A program made the position numbers and the translations under genes. A stretch of DNA of 64,000 nucleotides from Acidobacteriota bacterium (lineage in GTDB: Bacteria; Acidobacteriota; Terriglobia; Acidiferrales; UBA7541), in contig JABCZD010000002.1 in assembly GCA_013289855.1 (NCBI GenBank), positions 492,240 to 556,239 on the forward strand, read 5' to 3'. This document shows positions 52,364 through 62,196 of this stretch, piece by piece. The notes below the pieces were generated by a model. The model saw only the letters and a list, made by a program, of their open reading frames with translations. It was not told the DNA's origin and ran no database searches. Numbering within the stretch: position 1 is the stretch's first letter; each line of letters begins with the position of its first letter.

Positions 52364-55025
52364 CTACTCATATCGCAGGGCCACCATGGGGTCGACGCGT
52401 ATGGCGCGCCGCGCCGGAATGTAACAAGCCAGTAGCGCGACACCGATGAGCACAAGGGCGACCCCAGCAAACGTCACAGGATCGGTCGGCCTCACGCCGT
52501 AAAGCAGTCCTGCCATTAAGTGCGACACAATCAGCGCACCAATAAGCCCAACTCCGGCGCCAGTAATGGCGAGCTGCAGTCCCTGACGCAGAACCATTTG
52601 CAGGATGTTTGCTTGTTGCGCCCCCAGCGCCAGACGAATGCCGATTTCGTGCGTACGCTCTCTCACGATGTACGAAATCACTCCGTAGATTCCGAGCCCC
52701 GCGAGAAGCAATGCCGTCAGCGCGAAGAGACCCACCATTTCCATCGAGAATCGCCTCTCGGCGAGAGAAGCGGATACCATTTCGTTGAGCGTCTGCGCGC
52801 CGAAAACGGGAAGCTCCGGGTCGACCGCCTGCACCTGCTCGCGCAGCTCTACGGGCGTCGCGGCAGTGTCCAGCTGCCCACGCACAAATATCGCCAGGTC
52901 CTTTGCCCGTCGCTGATACGCGCTCAAATAGATTTGCGGAACGGTCCCTTCCGCCAGTGATTCGGTTCGCGCATCCGCGATCACGCCGGTCACGCTGATC
53001 CAGTCAGGGCTTGCCGGGTCCAGCTTTAGGCGCTTGCCAACCGGATTTTCATTCGGCCAATGCTTCCGCGCGAAGGCCTCGTTGATTACCGCGACAGCGG
53101 GGCTGGTTGTCGTCGTCCGATTCGCTGAATGCACGCCCGCGCAGCAGCGTCATACCCAGCAAGTGAAAATACTCTGGTGTAACCACCGAACGGTCGACCA
53201 GCGGGGGCTGCTCGCCCTCCGTCTCGTGGCCTTCCAGAATCAATGGGCCCGGATTTAGATCCTTTCGACTATGACCTAATGGAATAGCCGCCACATCGCC
53301 AATGGCTATTTCTTTCACTCCGGGTAACGTCGCGCCGCGACGAAGTATTTCGTGCAACAGGAGCGCCTCCTGCGCCGCGGTTCCATAGATGTCCGTTGTG
53401 GGATCGTTTGGCACCGGCAGCCACGTCCGAACCGCCATCACATTCTGCGGCTTGAATCCCGGCCGCACATTCAGCAAATCCGCAAAACTGCGCAGCAGCA
53501 GGCCCGCGGCAATCATTAGCACCAAAGATAGAGCGAATTCCGTAACCACCAGCGCACGCCGCATGCGCGTCTGTTCCCCGGAGCCCGTCGAACCCCGTCC
53601 TTGCCGTTTGAGTATCGGAATCAAATTCAGTCGGCCCGTTTGCAACGCAGGAGCCAGACCGAAAATGGTGCCGGTTACGAGCGTGGCTGCCAGAGCGAAA
53701 AGCAAAACGGCCCAGTTAATCGATACTTCATTGAGCAGCGGCAGGCTCTCCGGCAAGATCTGCAACAGAAATGCCTTCGCGCAGCACAGAATCGCCAAAC
53801 CGACGCTTGCCCCGAGCAGCGAAAGAAGCAAGCCTTCCGTCAGAAGTTGCGAAATCAGCCGTTTCCTCGCGGCCCCGAGCGCCTGCCGAATGGCCATCTC
53901 GCGCTCTCGCGCGCTGGCCCGAGCCAGTAGCAGATTGGCGACGCTCACACAGCCGATCAGCAGCACCAATCCCACTGCGCCGAGTAGCATAAGGAGCGAC
54001 TGCCGGACATTGCCGACCACTGTCTCCTTCAGCGGCACCAACCGGATCCTCCACCCGCTCTGCAGCGGATATTCAGCCGGGAATTGCTTCTGCAAAGCGG
54101 CAACGAGCGCGTCTAACCGGCTTTGCGCCGCCGTAATCGATAGTCCCGCTTTGATGCGTGCGATGGTTTCCGGAAGGAAGTGGCTGCTTCGCAGTGGAGG
54201 CGGAGCCGGCGCGCCGGCAAAACCGGACGCCGCCCAAATTTCGATGTTCCTGTCCTGTGCCGTTCGTCCCGGGTCGTGATAACCCGCGGGCATCACCCCG
54301 ATCACGCGATACAAGTCGTTGTCGAGCCGCAGACTCTTGCCGAGGATCCCCGGATCGGCTCCGAAAGCTCGCTTCCACAGACCGTCGCTGATGAGTACTT
54401 CCAGAGTAAATCCGGGCGTGTGATCCTCTGGATTGAACCCGCGACCCAGCTGCGGTTTCACGCCCAGCACCGCAAAATAATTCGGCGCCACGCTAAGAAA
54501 GCGGATGCGCGCAGGCTGCGACACGCCCGTAAGATTCACGTCCCCGCCCCCGATTGGCGAAACGTATTCAAAAATGCCGGAGCGCTGCAAATCTTGCCAC
54601 TCGGGCACTGAAATTCCTACGTCTTGGGCCCCAACGCCGGGAAGGTCATCCTCCACGCCGACGAGTTGTTCCCCGTGTGGATACGGCAGGGGATGCAACA
54701 GCGCGGCATCGATGATGCTGAAAATCGCAGTTGTGGCTCCGATGCCCAGAGCGATCGTCAAGACCGCGATTGCCGTGAAACCTGGAGACTCGCGCAGCAT
54801 TCGTAAACCGTACCGCACGTCTTGCCAGAGGTGGTCCCACCAAAGCCAGCGGCTGGATTCGTAGAAGCGTTCCTCCGCCTGCATCACATTTCCAAAGGAG
54901 CGACGCGCGGCGAATCGTGCGTCCCGCTCACTCAGACCTTGTTCCTGCAACCGCTCCGTCTCGAGCTGTAAGTGCGATTCGATCTCGCGAGTGAAGTCCT
55001 CCGATTTGCGCTTGTGTGGGAACAT
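52364..55025 (-). pseudogene. MacB-like (ADOP) ABC transporter permease, frameshifted
   Basis: The N-terminal part (55025 to 53049, 658 residues) has the ADOP opening FTREIESHLQLETERLQEQG, then DVRYGLRMLRESPGFTAIAV, a MacB periplasmic domain and an FtsX-type permease. It runs out of frame after [13 protein letters not shown]. The matching C-terminal part ([20 protein letters not shown] to [14 protein letters not shown]) is in the next frame down to 52364. Removing one base from the G4 run at 53099-53102 joins them into 886 residues. The cause may be a true mutation or a sequencing error. It is co-directional with the PadR gene, 22 nt away. Confidence 0.85.
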
Positions 55026-55046
55026 GATATTTACCTTTCGCCTCCT

Positions 55047-55403
55047 CTAGCTTTTCTCTCCCTCCGCTCCCAGAATCCTTGCAATGGCCCCGGTTAGTCG
55101 TTCCCATTTGTTGGTTTCTTTCACCAGCTGTTTGCGTCCCGCCGCCGTGAGCGTATAGAACCGCGCTTTGCGGTTATTCGAAGAAACTCCCCACTTCGCC
55201 GAAATCCAGCCGCGCTCTTCCAGACGCTGTAGCGCTGGATACAAAGCGCCATGCTCCACCAGCAGTTCTTCTTCCGACGTTTCCCGGATCGCCCGCGCGA
55301 TCCCTTGCCCATGTTGTGCTCCGAAAATAAGCGTGCGCAGGATCAGTAAATCCAGCGTCCCTTGCAACAGTTCCAACCGCTCTCTCGCATCTTGGGTAGA
55401 CAT
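55047..55403 (-). CDS. PadR-family transcriptional repressor
   Basis: A 118-residue winged-helix protein with the PadR pattern [20 protein letters not shown], the recognition region [20 protein letters not shown], and [16 protein letters not shown] at the wing, followed by a short C-terminal helix. PadR proteins repress transporter genes until a small ligand binds. In Acidobacteriota they are usually found right before an ADOP permease, as here. Its promoter contains a repeated TTCAGGTTnACAT motif. Confidence 0.92.
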   Translation of the reverse strand: MSTQDARERLELLQGTLDLLILRTLIFGAQHGQGIARAIRETSEEELLVEHGALYPALQRLEERGWISAKWGVSSNNRKARFYTLTAAGRKQLVKETNKWERLTGAIARILGAEGEKS

Positions 55404-55411
55404 GTAACCTG

Positions 55412-55440
55412 AATATGCTCGCTCCCGGGTAAGATGTCAA
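55412..55440 (-). promoter_or_regulatory. PadR promoter with duplicated operator-like motif
   Basis: On the minus strand TTGACA (55440-55435) and CATATT (55417-55412) are spaced by 17 nt. TTCAGGTTGACAT covers the -35 box and TTCAGGTTACAT lies at the -10 and start. Both could be PadR sites. The -10 box ends 8 nt before the ATG at 55403, so the mRNA leader is only about 2 nt. Confidence 0.6.
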
Positions 55441-55501
55441 CCTGAAGTATCGGCGATTTTCGGCACGCCTCGGCTGGGCCCGGCTAACAGGTATGGGTGG
55501 G

Positions 55502-56536
55502 CTACTGCACCGCCGTCGTCGGTTCTAGCGTCTCCAGACTGTGATGCATGCTGGCCATCCGCCACCGCCCGTCGGACTTCCTGCACATGGCCATTCCCTT
55601 GCCGCGCAGCAAACCCGCCGCGGATTCAATCGTAAATTCGTATTCGTACCACATAGCTTCGCCCACCGGATGAAACGCCATCTCGCTGATCTCCAGCTTC
55701 GCCGCCGGCGTCTGGTGAAAATACCGCTCGCGAAAATATCCCGTCACCTGCTCCCGCCCATACCGTTCCGCGTGGTCCGTGAACAGCACAATCTTCGGAT
55801 CCAAACACTCCCCGAACGTCTGCTCATCCGACTCGTTGAAGGCTGCGACGCAACCGTGCATCGCCGTCTGCATCTCCGCGCCAAGTTTTGCCGCGCGCTC
55901 GTCATCCAGCGTGCGTACATGCAGGGTCTGTCTCTTCAGGTCGATCGTAATGCCCAGCTTCGCAATCAAATCCAGCCCAAGTATTCCGTCAATCTTGCGC
56001 CCGCAGGCGTCGCCGATCGCGTCCAAGTCCACGGCCGGAAGCTTCTGCCCAATCAATTTCGTGCTCCCCACTGTCAATTCCCCCAACGTAACCTCCTTCG
56101 CGCTGGTCGCCAGCGTTCCGCTCCACGAGGTGATTCGTATATCGCGCGACCGCACCCCGGTGAACGACTTCAGATTCAGTATCGAGGTCGCCGCCGTATC
56201 CAGCAAAAACGTCGCATGTTTTCCCGCCACCAGGACGTCGATAATCGGCAGCACATCGCACCGCTCCAGCGGAATCTCTTGCGCGCTCAAACGCAATGGC
56301 GAAACCACCACGCCCGCCAGCGCAGCGATCAGCAGCAACAAATGAATCGGTCTGAAGACAATTCGCGGCACCCGCAGCACGAGTCGTAGGAAGGCCCATA
56401 GCACAGCTCGTCGCGCCAATCGTCGCACCACCCGTAACGCAGACCAGCGTCCGCGGAATTCTGCGGTCGTGACCTTCAGTTGCAAGAACAAGTTTGTCGG
56501 GCTGCAGTGGAAAGGGAGGAACGCACCGTGGACCAT
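55502..56536 (-). CDS. aspartic-protease-like domain fused to a SnoaL/NTF2-like domain
   Basis: A 344-residue protein. A basic N-terminal region is followed by one membrane helix (IHLLLLIAALAGVVVSPL). The first domain has the retropepsin-like V-A-G-K-H-A-T-F-L-L-D-T-A-A-T-S motif and the later GILGLDLIAKLGITIDL, matching bacterial aspartyl proteases where DTG is replaced by DTA. The second domain (EMQTAMHGCVAAFNESDEQT to KGMAMCRKSDGRWRMASMHH) is an NTF2/SnoaL fold. GGAG precedes the ATG. The TetR gene is divergent, and the palindrome at 56572 lies inside this gene's promoter. Confidence 0.75.
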   Translation of the reverse strand: MVHGAFLPFHCSPTNLFLQLKVTTAEFRGRWSALRVVRRLARRAVLWAFLRLVLRVPRIVFRPIHLLLLIAALAGVVVSPLRLSAQEIPLERCDVLPIIDVLVAGKHATFLLDTAATSILNLKSFTGVRSRDIRITSWSGTLATSAKEVTLGELTVGSTKLIGQKLPAVDLDAIGDACGRKIDGILGLDLIAKLGITIDLKRQTLHVRTLDDERAAKLGAEMQTAMHGCVAAFNESDEQTFGECLDPKIVLFTDHAERYGREQVTGYFRERYFHQTPAAKLEISEMAFHPVGEAMWYEYEFTIESAAGLLRGKGMAMCRKSDGRWRMASMHHSLETLEPTTAVQ

Positions 56537-56571
56537 GATAATTTCTCCGTGCCCGGCAGCTTAACATAGAA

Positions 56572-56585
56572 AACGAACGTTCGTT
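56572..56585. promoter_or_regulatory. palindromic operator between divergent promoters
   Basis: AACGAACGTTCGTT is a perfect 14-bp palindrome of the kind bound by TetR-family repressors. It overlaps the -35 region of the TetR promoter (-10 TACAAT at 56601-56606) and lies just upstream of the minus-strand -10 TATGTT (56568-56563), so one site could control both genes. Confidence 0.75.
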
Positions 56586-56600
56586 CTATTTATTTTGTGT

Positions 56601-56606
56601 TACAAT
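56601..56606 (+). promoter_or_regulatory. -10 box of a leaderless promoter (TetR gene)
   Basis: TACAAT ends exactly 6 nt before the ATG at 56613, placing the transcription start on the start codon. No Shine-Dalgarno site lies in the gap. Confidence 0.6.
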
Positions 56607-56612
56607 CCTTCC

Positions 56613-57311
56613 ATGCCGTCCGCTTCCCACGCCCGCACACCCGCCCCGCGCCGCCAGCCCCGCAGCCTTCGCACTCGCAGAGCCATTCTGCTGCGCGCCG
56701 TAAATCTCGCCTCCCTCGAAGGTCTCGAAGGCCTCACCGTCGGCCGCCTCGCCGACGACCTCAAAATGAGCAAAAGCGGCCTATTCGCTCACTTCGGTTC
56801 CAAGCAGGACCTGCAACTCGCCACCGTCGAAGCCGCCCGACAATTTTTCATCGATCGCATCAGCCGCCCTGCCATGAGTGCTCCCAGGGGCATGCCGCGT
56901 CTTTGGTTTTTAGTGGAGACCTGGTTGCGTCACGTGGAGAGCAAGCTTTTCGCGGGCGGTTGTTTTTTCACCGCCGCATCTTTTGAGTTCGACGGCCGCT
57001 CCGGACCCGTCCGCGACCGCATCGTGGAAATAATGCGTGAATGGATGGCCACTCTGGATCGTGCCGTCGCCGAGGCTCAGAAAGCCGGCCACCTCGATCC
57101 CCAACTGAATCCCAAGCTCGTCGCCTACGAACTGCAAGCTCTTGGCCTCGGTGCTCACTGGTCGTGTCAACTCCTCGACGATCCCGCCGCCTACACCCGC
57201 GCCCTGGTTGTAATTCGCGAACGCCTCATGACCTCTGCCACGACCGCATGTCCACCCCTACCCGCCGTCCGCCCAAAGCCTCCCTTAATGCCCGCCACCA
57301 AATCCAAGTAG
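56613..57311 (+). CDS. TetR-family transcriptional regulator
   Basis: A 232-residue protein. The helix-turn-helix is RAVNLASLEGLEGLTVGRLA followed by DDLKMSKSGLFAHFGSKQDL. The ligand domain, with WLRHVESKLFAGGCFFTAAS, is of the TetR_C_33 type. The N-terminus is Arg/Pro-rich (RTPAPRRQPRSLRTRRA) and the C-terminus Pro-rich. The operator at 56572-56585 overlaps its own promoter and that of the divergent protease-like gene, so it probably represses both. Confidence 0.88.
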   Translation: MPSASHARTPAPRRQPRSLRTRRAILLRAVNLASLEGLEGLTVGRLADDLKMSKSGLFAHFGSKQDLQLATVEAARQFFIDRISRPAMSAPRGMPRLWFLVETWLRHVESKLFAGGCFFTAASFEFDGRSGPVRDRIVEIMREWMATLDRAVAEAQKAGHLDPQLNPKLVAYELQALGLGAHWSCQLLDDPAAYTRALVVIRERLMTSATTACPPLPAVRPKPPLMPATKSK

Positions 57312-57610
57312 CGTTCCCGTATTCGCAGTACCTGTCGTAGTCGCCTCTGTCGAATTTGTCGTCGTTGCCGCGTTCGACGTGTTTGCTGTCGCCACTGTTC
57401 TTGCCGTTGTCGCCGCCGCCGTCGCTTCCGCCGTCTGTCAGCTTCAACCAGTGACCGACACTCTGATCATCCCCGCAAGTGCCACCAAACCAGCGCCGGA
57501 GGCGCGGCACATCCGCCGGTACGTCGATGGCAAACGTCGTCGCACTCGAAAAATCGTTCGCGAATCGAGAAATATTCTTGATCGACCGAAAAAATACCGA
57601 AGGGGAAAAC
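57312..57610. other. intergenic region with a repeat remnant
   Basis: No gene is supported. The left part is a GTCGCC/GCCGTC-rich low-complexity run (about 57370-57430). Around 57491-57515, CAGCGCCGGAGGCGCGGCAC followed by ATC matches the repeat at 63045-63066 (GCGCTGGAGGCGCGGCACATC), so both may be copies of one element. Confidence 0.5.
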
Positions 57611-58894
57611 CTACCGAACCGAGGAAACCTCAACACCCTTGCGCCGATATTTCGTAGCCACATAATTATCGACCAGCGCTTGAAACGCCACCGCCAACTC
57701 GTCGTATGTACCTTCCAGCGTCACATCTTTCTTCCCATCAATATAAACCGGACACCGCGGCGCCTCGCCAGTCCCCGGCAAACTAATCCCAATGCTCGCC
57801 GCCTTCGATTCACCCGGACCATTCACAATGCAGCCCATCACCGCCAGCGTCATCGTTTCCACGCCGTCATACTGCGTCTTCCACACCGGCATCATCTCGC
57901 GAATATAATTCTGCGTAAGCTCCGCCAATTCCTGAAACGTTGAACTGGTCGTCCGCCCGCAACCCGGGCACGCCGTAACGCTCGGCGAAAACGCCCGCAG
58001 CGCCAGCGATTGCAGCACCTCGCACGCCGCATAAACTTCTTCGCGCCGGTCCCCGCCCGGCTTCGGCGTCAACGAAATCCGAATCGTATCGCCGATGCCG
58101 TCGTACAGCAGTACACCCAGCGCCGCCGCCGACCAGATCTGCCCCTTCATCCCCATCCCAGCTTCAGTCAACCCCAGATGCAACGGCTGTTCCGTCTTCG
58201 CGGAAAGATCGCGATACACGGTAATCAAATCGCGTGGCCGCGAAGTCTTGCACGAAATAATGATCTGATCATTCCGCAATCCGCTTTCGAGCGCCAACTC
58301 CGTCGACCGCAGCGCCGAAAGCACCATGCACTGATTAATAATCTCCTCGGACTCAAAGCCCAAATTCTTATCCGTATTTTCCTGCATCTTGCTCATCACC
58401 AACTCTTGATTGAGCGACCCGCCGTTCACCCCGATGCGCACCGGTTTGCCGTGCTCCACCGCCACTTTGCAAATGGTGGAAAATTGTTCATCGCGCCGCT
58501 GCCCCGCGCCCACATTTCCGGGATTGATGCGGTATTTATCCAGCGCCGCGGCGCACTCCGGATATTTTTTCAGCAGCACGTGCCCGTTGTAGTGAAAATC
58601 TCCAATGATTGGCACGTTGCAGCCGGCGTCCAGCAGCCGTTTCTTGATCACCGGAACCGCCGCCGCCGCCTCCGGAACATTCACCGTCCAGCGCACCAAC
58701 TCCGACCCCGCCTCCGCCAGCTCCAAAGTCTGCTGCAGCGTGGACTCCACGTCCGCCGTGTCCGTGTTCGTCATCGACTGCACCACAATCGGCGCGCCGC
58801 CGCCCACGCGCACGTGTCCCACCCTCACGCCATACGTCTTCCGGCGCGGATGTTTCGCCGCGGCAGCGTCAAATCCATCAATTTGCGTAAGCAT
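57611..58894 (-). CDS. ispG: 4-hydroxy-3-methylbut-2-enyl diphosphate synthase (IspG/GcpE)
   Basis: A 427-residue enzyme of the non-mevalonate isoprenoid pathway that reduces MEcPP to HMBPP with a 4Fe-4S cluster. It has [20 protein letters not shown], the [17 protein letters not shown] cluster segment, and the C-terminal [16 protein letters not shown]. The ATG at 58894 starts [20 protein letters not shown] just before the conserved core; the open frame to 58990 adds 32 residues without similarity. Confidence 0.95.
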   Translation of the reverse strand: MLTQIDGFDAAAAKHPRRKTYGVRVGHVRVGGGAPIVVQSMTNTDTADVESTLQQTLELAEAGSELVRWTVNVPEAAAAVPVIKKRLLDAGCNVPIIGDFHYNGHVLLKKYPECAAALDKYRINPGNVGAGQRRDEQFSTICKVAVEHGKPVRIGVNGGSLNQELVMSKMQENTDKNLGFESEEIINQCMVLSALRSTELALESGLRNDQIIISCKTSRPRDLITVYRDLSAKTEQPLHLGLTEAGMGMKGQIWSAAALGVLLYDGIGDTIRISLTPKPGGDRREEVYAACEVLQSLALRAFSPSVTACPGCGRTTSSTFQELAELTQNYIREMMPVWKTQYDGVETMTLAVMGCIVNGPGESKAASIGISLPGTGEAPRCPVYIDGKKDVTLEGTYDELAVAFQALVDNYVATKYRRKGVEVSSVR

Positions 58895-59107
58895 TCTCTT
58901 CAATTCTAACGCGAATCGCCCGCGCCGTGAAATCCCGTAGCAGCGAATTTCACCTGTGCTGCGCTCATCCCCCGCTTGCACACCTTTCATCCCAACACCT
59001 TTGCGGCCGCGTTCTCTGAACCCTCATCCCCATAGTATTCTGAGACCGCCTTTTCAAGGACCCCATCCGCGAGCGCACGCACCTACGCCAACGGAATTTG
59101 AAAACGA

Positions 59108-59866
59108 ATGACCGTATCAACGCCTAGTTCGCCTGCTTCGAACTTCGGCCGTCATCTGTTTGGAGCGGCGTCTTTGGCCTCCGGCCTCATCACCCTGGCC
59201 TGGCACGACTACAACGACTCGCCTCAACTGCGTTACGTCGTCTACGCCGCATCCGCTGCTCTGACATTCGGCGGCGCTGCGATTCACTTCCGTCGCACCG
59301 CGAAAACGGGCGCAGTCATCCTTGTTGCGGCTTATTTCGTCTTCGCCTTACTGTGCGTGCCAGGAATCGTCGCCGCACCGCGGATCTACAATAGCTGGGG
59401 CAATTTCTTCGAACAGTTCTCTCTCCTGATCGGCGCTGCGATCGTTTATGCGCGCTTGTCATCGGCGTGGTCACCTGCAACGCTGAATCGCGTCGGCCGC
59501 ATTCTTTTGGGCCTCTGTGCCGCTTCCTTTTCCCTCGAGCAGGCCTTTTATCTTCACGCTACTGCCACTCTTGTTCCCAAGTGGGTTCCGCCAAGTCAGA
59601 TGTTCTGGGCCGTAGCGACGACTGTTTTGTTCGCGCTCGCGGCCCTGGCTCTTCTTACCAATCGCATGCCGCTTCTCGCCACTCGCCTGCTTACCATTAT
59701 GCTCGTGAGCTTTGGGCTACTCGTGTGGGTTCCGTTGCTTCTTGCGGATCCCCACGCCCATTCGAATTGGAGTGAAACCGCGGAAACTTTCGCGATCGCC
59801 GGAGCAACATGGATTCTCGCTGATCTCCTTGGCGAGTATCGGCTTAACCACCATCACCCGCAATGA
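59108..59866 (+). CDS. multi-pass membrane protein of unknown function
   Basis: A 252-residue protein with about seven hydrophobic segments (for example VVYAASAALTFGGAAIHF, AVILVAAYFVFALLCVPGIV, MFWAVATTVLFALAALALLT, LLTIMLVSFGLLVWVPLLLA). It has a HAHSNWSETAETFAIAGATW segment between the last two. The layout recalls DoxX-like small membrane proteins but no specific motif is seen. The DUF2306-like gene starts about 135 nt downstream on the same strand. Confidence 0.65.
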   Translation: MTVSTPSSPASNFGRHLFGAASLASGLITLAWHDYNDSPQLRYVVYAASAALTFGGAAIHFRRTAKTGAVILVAAYFVFALLCVPGIVAAPRIYNSWGNFFEQFSLLIGAAIVYARLSSAWSPATLNRVGRILLGLCAASFSLEQAFYLHATATLVPKWVPPSQMFWAVATTVLFALAALALLTNRMPLLATRLLTIMLVSFGLLVWVPLLLADPHAHSNWSETAETFAIAGATWILADLLGEYRLNHHHPQ

Positions 59867-60001
59867 CCTGAGGTGTGGCTCACGTCAGGTATTCCGCTTA
59901 AGATCACATCCGCCGGATGGGGCCAGCGCTCAGTGTTGACGGGTAATCCGCGAAACACTTGGGCTCCGGTCTGCGTATATAGCTTAGAGAAAGACCTGCC
60001 C

Positions 60002-60748
60002 GTGCCCTATTCGCCCATCCTCGCCCTTCATATTTGTGCTGGAGCCGTTGGCTTGTTTTCCGGCGCTGCCGCAATGTTCTTCCGCAAAGGTTCCCCACGC
60101 CATGTCCAGGCCGGAAAGGTGTTTGTCGCATCGATGCTGATCATGGCTGTAGGCGCGTTGTACTTGGGAATTGTGAAAAATGAACCAGGCAACATCGGTG
60201 GCGGAATCATAACCTTCTACCTCATTGGAACAGGTTGGCTCACCGCCAAGCGCAGGGAGGGTGAAGTGAACCGCATGGACTGGGTTGCACTGATTATCCC
60301 TCTGACGCTCGGTATCTTCACCTGGGTGAGCGGTATTGCAGTGCTTCGCAGCGGGGCGACTTCGCAAAACGGCGTCCCGGTTGGAATGAGTTTTTTTATC
60401 GGTTCCATCTGTCTGCTTGCGGCTGCGGGCGACGTTCGCATGCTCCTTCGCGGCGGCGTTTTTGGCGTAACGCGCATCGCCCGGCACCTCTGGCGGATGT
60501 GCTTCGGGTTGTTCATCGCATCTGGGTCATTTTTCATGGGACCCTCGAACCGCCCACTGCGATTGCTTTCGGCGGTAGGGATCGGGCAACACCTTCCCGC
60601 GGCGCTATTTAGCACCGGCCTCTATCTATTTCTCACCATACTTCCACTGCTTTTGCTGATTTTCTGGCTAGTGCGCGTTCGCTTCACTAATGCATTCAAG
60701 GGAAAGCCGATGCCGCCCAGCGCCGATGTTTACTCACTACCGACCTAA
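60002..60748 (+). CDS. DUF2306-type multi-pass membrane protein
   Basis: A 248-residue protein from GTG 60002, starting VPYSPILALHICAGAVGLFS with about seven hydrophobic segments. H-I-C-A-G in the first segment and GKVFVASMLIMAVGALYLGI in the next pattern like the DUF2306 family of unknown function, where a conserved His sits in the first helix. The open frame reaches 59873, but the upstream part is neither hydrophobic nor conserved-looking, so the GTG is preferred; GAGAAAG lies 11 nt before it. It is convergent with the next gene. Confidence 0.7.
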   Translation: MPYSPILALHICAGAVGLFSGAAAMFFRKGSPRHVQAGKVFVASMLIMAVGALYLGIVKNEPGNIGGGIITFYLIGTGWLTAKRREGEVNRMDWVALIIPLTLGIFTWVSGIAVLRSGATSQNGVPVGMSFFIGSICLLAAAGDVRMLLRGGVFGVTRIARHLWRMCFGLFIASGSFFMGPSNRPLRLLSAVGIGQHLPAALFSTGLYLFLTILPLLLLIFWLVRVRFTNAFKGKPMPPSADVYSLPT

Positions 60749-60805
60749 CCTCCAGCACGCCGGGCCAATTTAAACCCTACAGCTGGTCTTTGCTCGATCA
60801 AGCTC

Positions 60806-61510
60806 TCAAGTGTGACGAATCCAGACGATGCATTGTTGCCAGAACCCCAGGTGGGACACAGGAAGCACCGTGAAAACTACGGTAGCGATCATGGCGTATC
60901 CGACGGCAGTGCTCCGATGAACGCGCCGGCTTGACCACAGGTCATACACGACGACCAGCATTGGAAGGCCCAGGAAAATGGCGAGCGTGCCGATGATGGT
61001 GTGGGGAATTGGCCAGCGGTCAATCGCGGGACCCATGATGGCCATGGTGCCGAGGATCATCAGGCGCTTATGCGAAGCGCTGTTGCGGCGCACCAGCAGG
61101 GCCCATGCCGTAAGCACAACAAAGAGCGCGAGGTTCGATAAGTCGCCCGCCAGCAGCAGCTCCGGAGGAAGATCCGTTCCGTTGCGGCGGATCGAGTCAA
61201 ACAATGTAAGCACGCCGAAGACGGCCATCAGCGGAATCATGATCACACCAAAGATGCCGAGCGTCATGTGCCATTTCACTTTGCCTATGGCTACCAATGA
61301 CGTCTGAATGACCAGGAAAAAAATCCAGGAAACGAAAATGGCGCCATGGATATGCACCAGCGTATTGGGCAACTTGGCGCGCAGCATGCCCGCGAAAAAG
61401 TAGCTCTGCCCGAAGCCAATAACCACCACGCCGAGAATGAGCGCCGCCATTCCGGGGAAAAATATATCGTCGGCGCGCAGCTTCTTCGGCGACGCGATTG
61501 CCTTGGCCAT
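60806..61510 (-). CDS. multi-pass membrane protein of unknown function
   Basis: A 234-residue protein with about six hydrophobic segments, including PGMAALILGVVVIGFGQSYF, LVHIHGAIFVSWIFFLVIQT and HMTLGIFGVIMIPLMAVFGV. The V-H-I-H-G and K-W-H-M-T-L histidines in or beside helices two and three could bind heme, as in b561-like proteins, but this is inference. It is convergent with the DUF2306-like gene. Confidence 0.65.
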   Translation of the reverse strand: MAKAIASPKKLRADDIFFPGMAALILGVVVIGFGQSYFFAGMLRAKLPNTLVHIHGAIFVSWIFFLVIQTSLVAIGKVKWHMTLGIFGVIMIPLMAVFGVLTLFDSIRRNGTDLPPELLLAGDLSNLALFVVLTAWALLVRRNSASHKRLMILGTMAIMGPAIDRWPIPHTIIGTLAIFLGLPMLVVVYDLWSSRRVHRSTAVGYAMIATVVFTVLPVSHLGFWQQCIVWIRHT

Positions 61511-61709
61511 AATCTAGCGGCCCTGCTCGGTCCGGCTCTTAGCGGAGGTCATGATGGCGGCGAAATTAGCACGGATTCGACGCGACAAGGAAAAAAAGGC
61601 CTCTGGCCGGAACGGGCCTGAGTTGAAGACCTGTAAAAACTGACACTGGATGTTGCTTTAGAACGAGCAATACTTTGCCTTCGGGAATCCTATTTTCGAA
61701 GGAGGCATC

Positions 61710-62141
61710 ATGAAAACGCGTATCGCTAAGTTAGCTCTATTCGCTCTGGGAGTCCTGACCATTGGGGTGTTCGTAGTCCGCGCGCAAATTACCACGCAAC
61801 TCACTTTCAAAATGTCGCAGCCTTTTACGGTCGGTGATACCACGCTGGCGGCGGGGAGTTACGTCGTCACGCCCGTTCCGAGCACCGACCAATCCATCAT
61901 CGAGATAACCGCCGCTAGCGGTAAGCCGAGCGTCGTCGCGGAAGTGAATTTTGTAGCTCCCGATCCCTCCCAGCCCGGCAGTCACCTGGTTTTTAATAAG
62001 TATAAGAACGTGGTGGCGCTGTCGCAGATATTTCCGGGTGGCGGGAACCAGGGCTACCAATTGCTTCAAGGACACCCCGAGAAGCTGGCTGCCAAGACCG
62101 AAACGCCCACCAAACAAACTGTCTCCTCAAGCGCCAAGTAG
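61710..62141 (+). CDS. small secreted beta-rich protein
   Basis: A 143-residue protein with a signal peptide (MKTRIAKLALFALGVLTIGV, then FVVRAQI). The mature part has FKMSQPFTVGDTTLAAGSYV and later HLVFNKYKNVVALSQIFPGG, a pattern I recall from secreted proteins common in Acidobacteriota, with no known function. A strong GAAGGAGG lies 5 nt before the ATG. The C-terminus is Lys/Thr/Ser-rich. Confidence 0.72.
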   Translation: MKTRIAKLALFALGVLTIGVFVVRAQITTQLTFKMSQPFTVGDTTLAAGSYVVTPVPSTDQSIIEITAASGKPSVVAEVNFVAPDPSQPGSHLVFNKYKNVVALSQIFPGGGNQGYQLLQGHPEKLAAKTETPTKQTVSSSAK

Positions 62142-62196
62142 AGCCGTGAGGGTTTCGGAACCACGGCTGGCAGCTTTGACAGTTCTCCTAGGCCTC

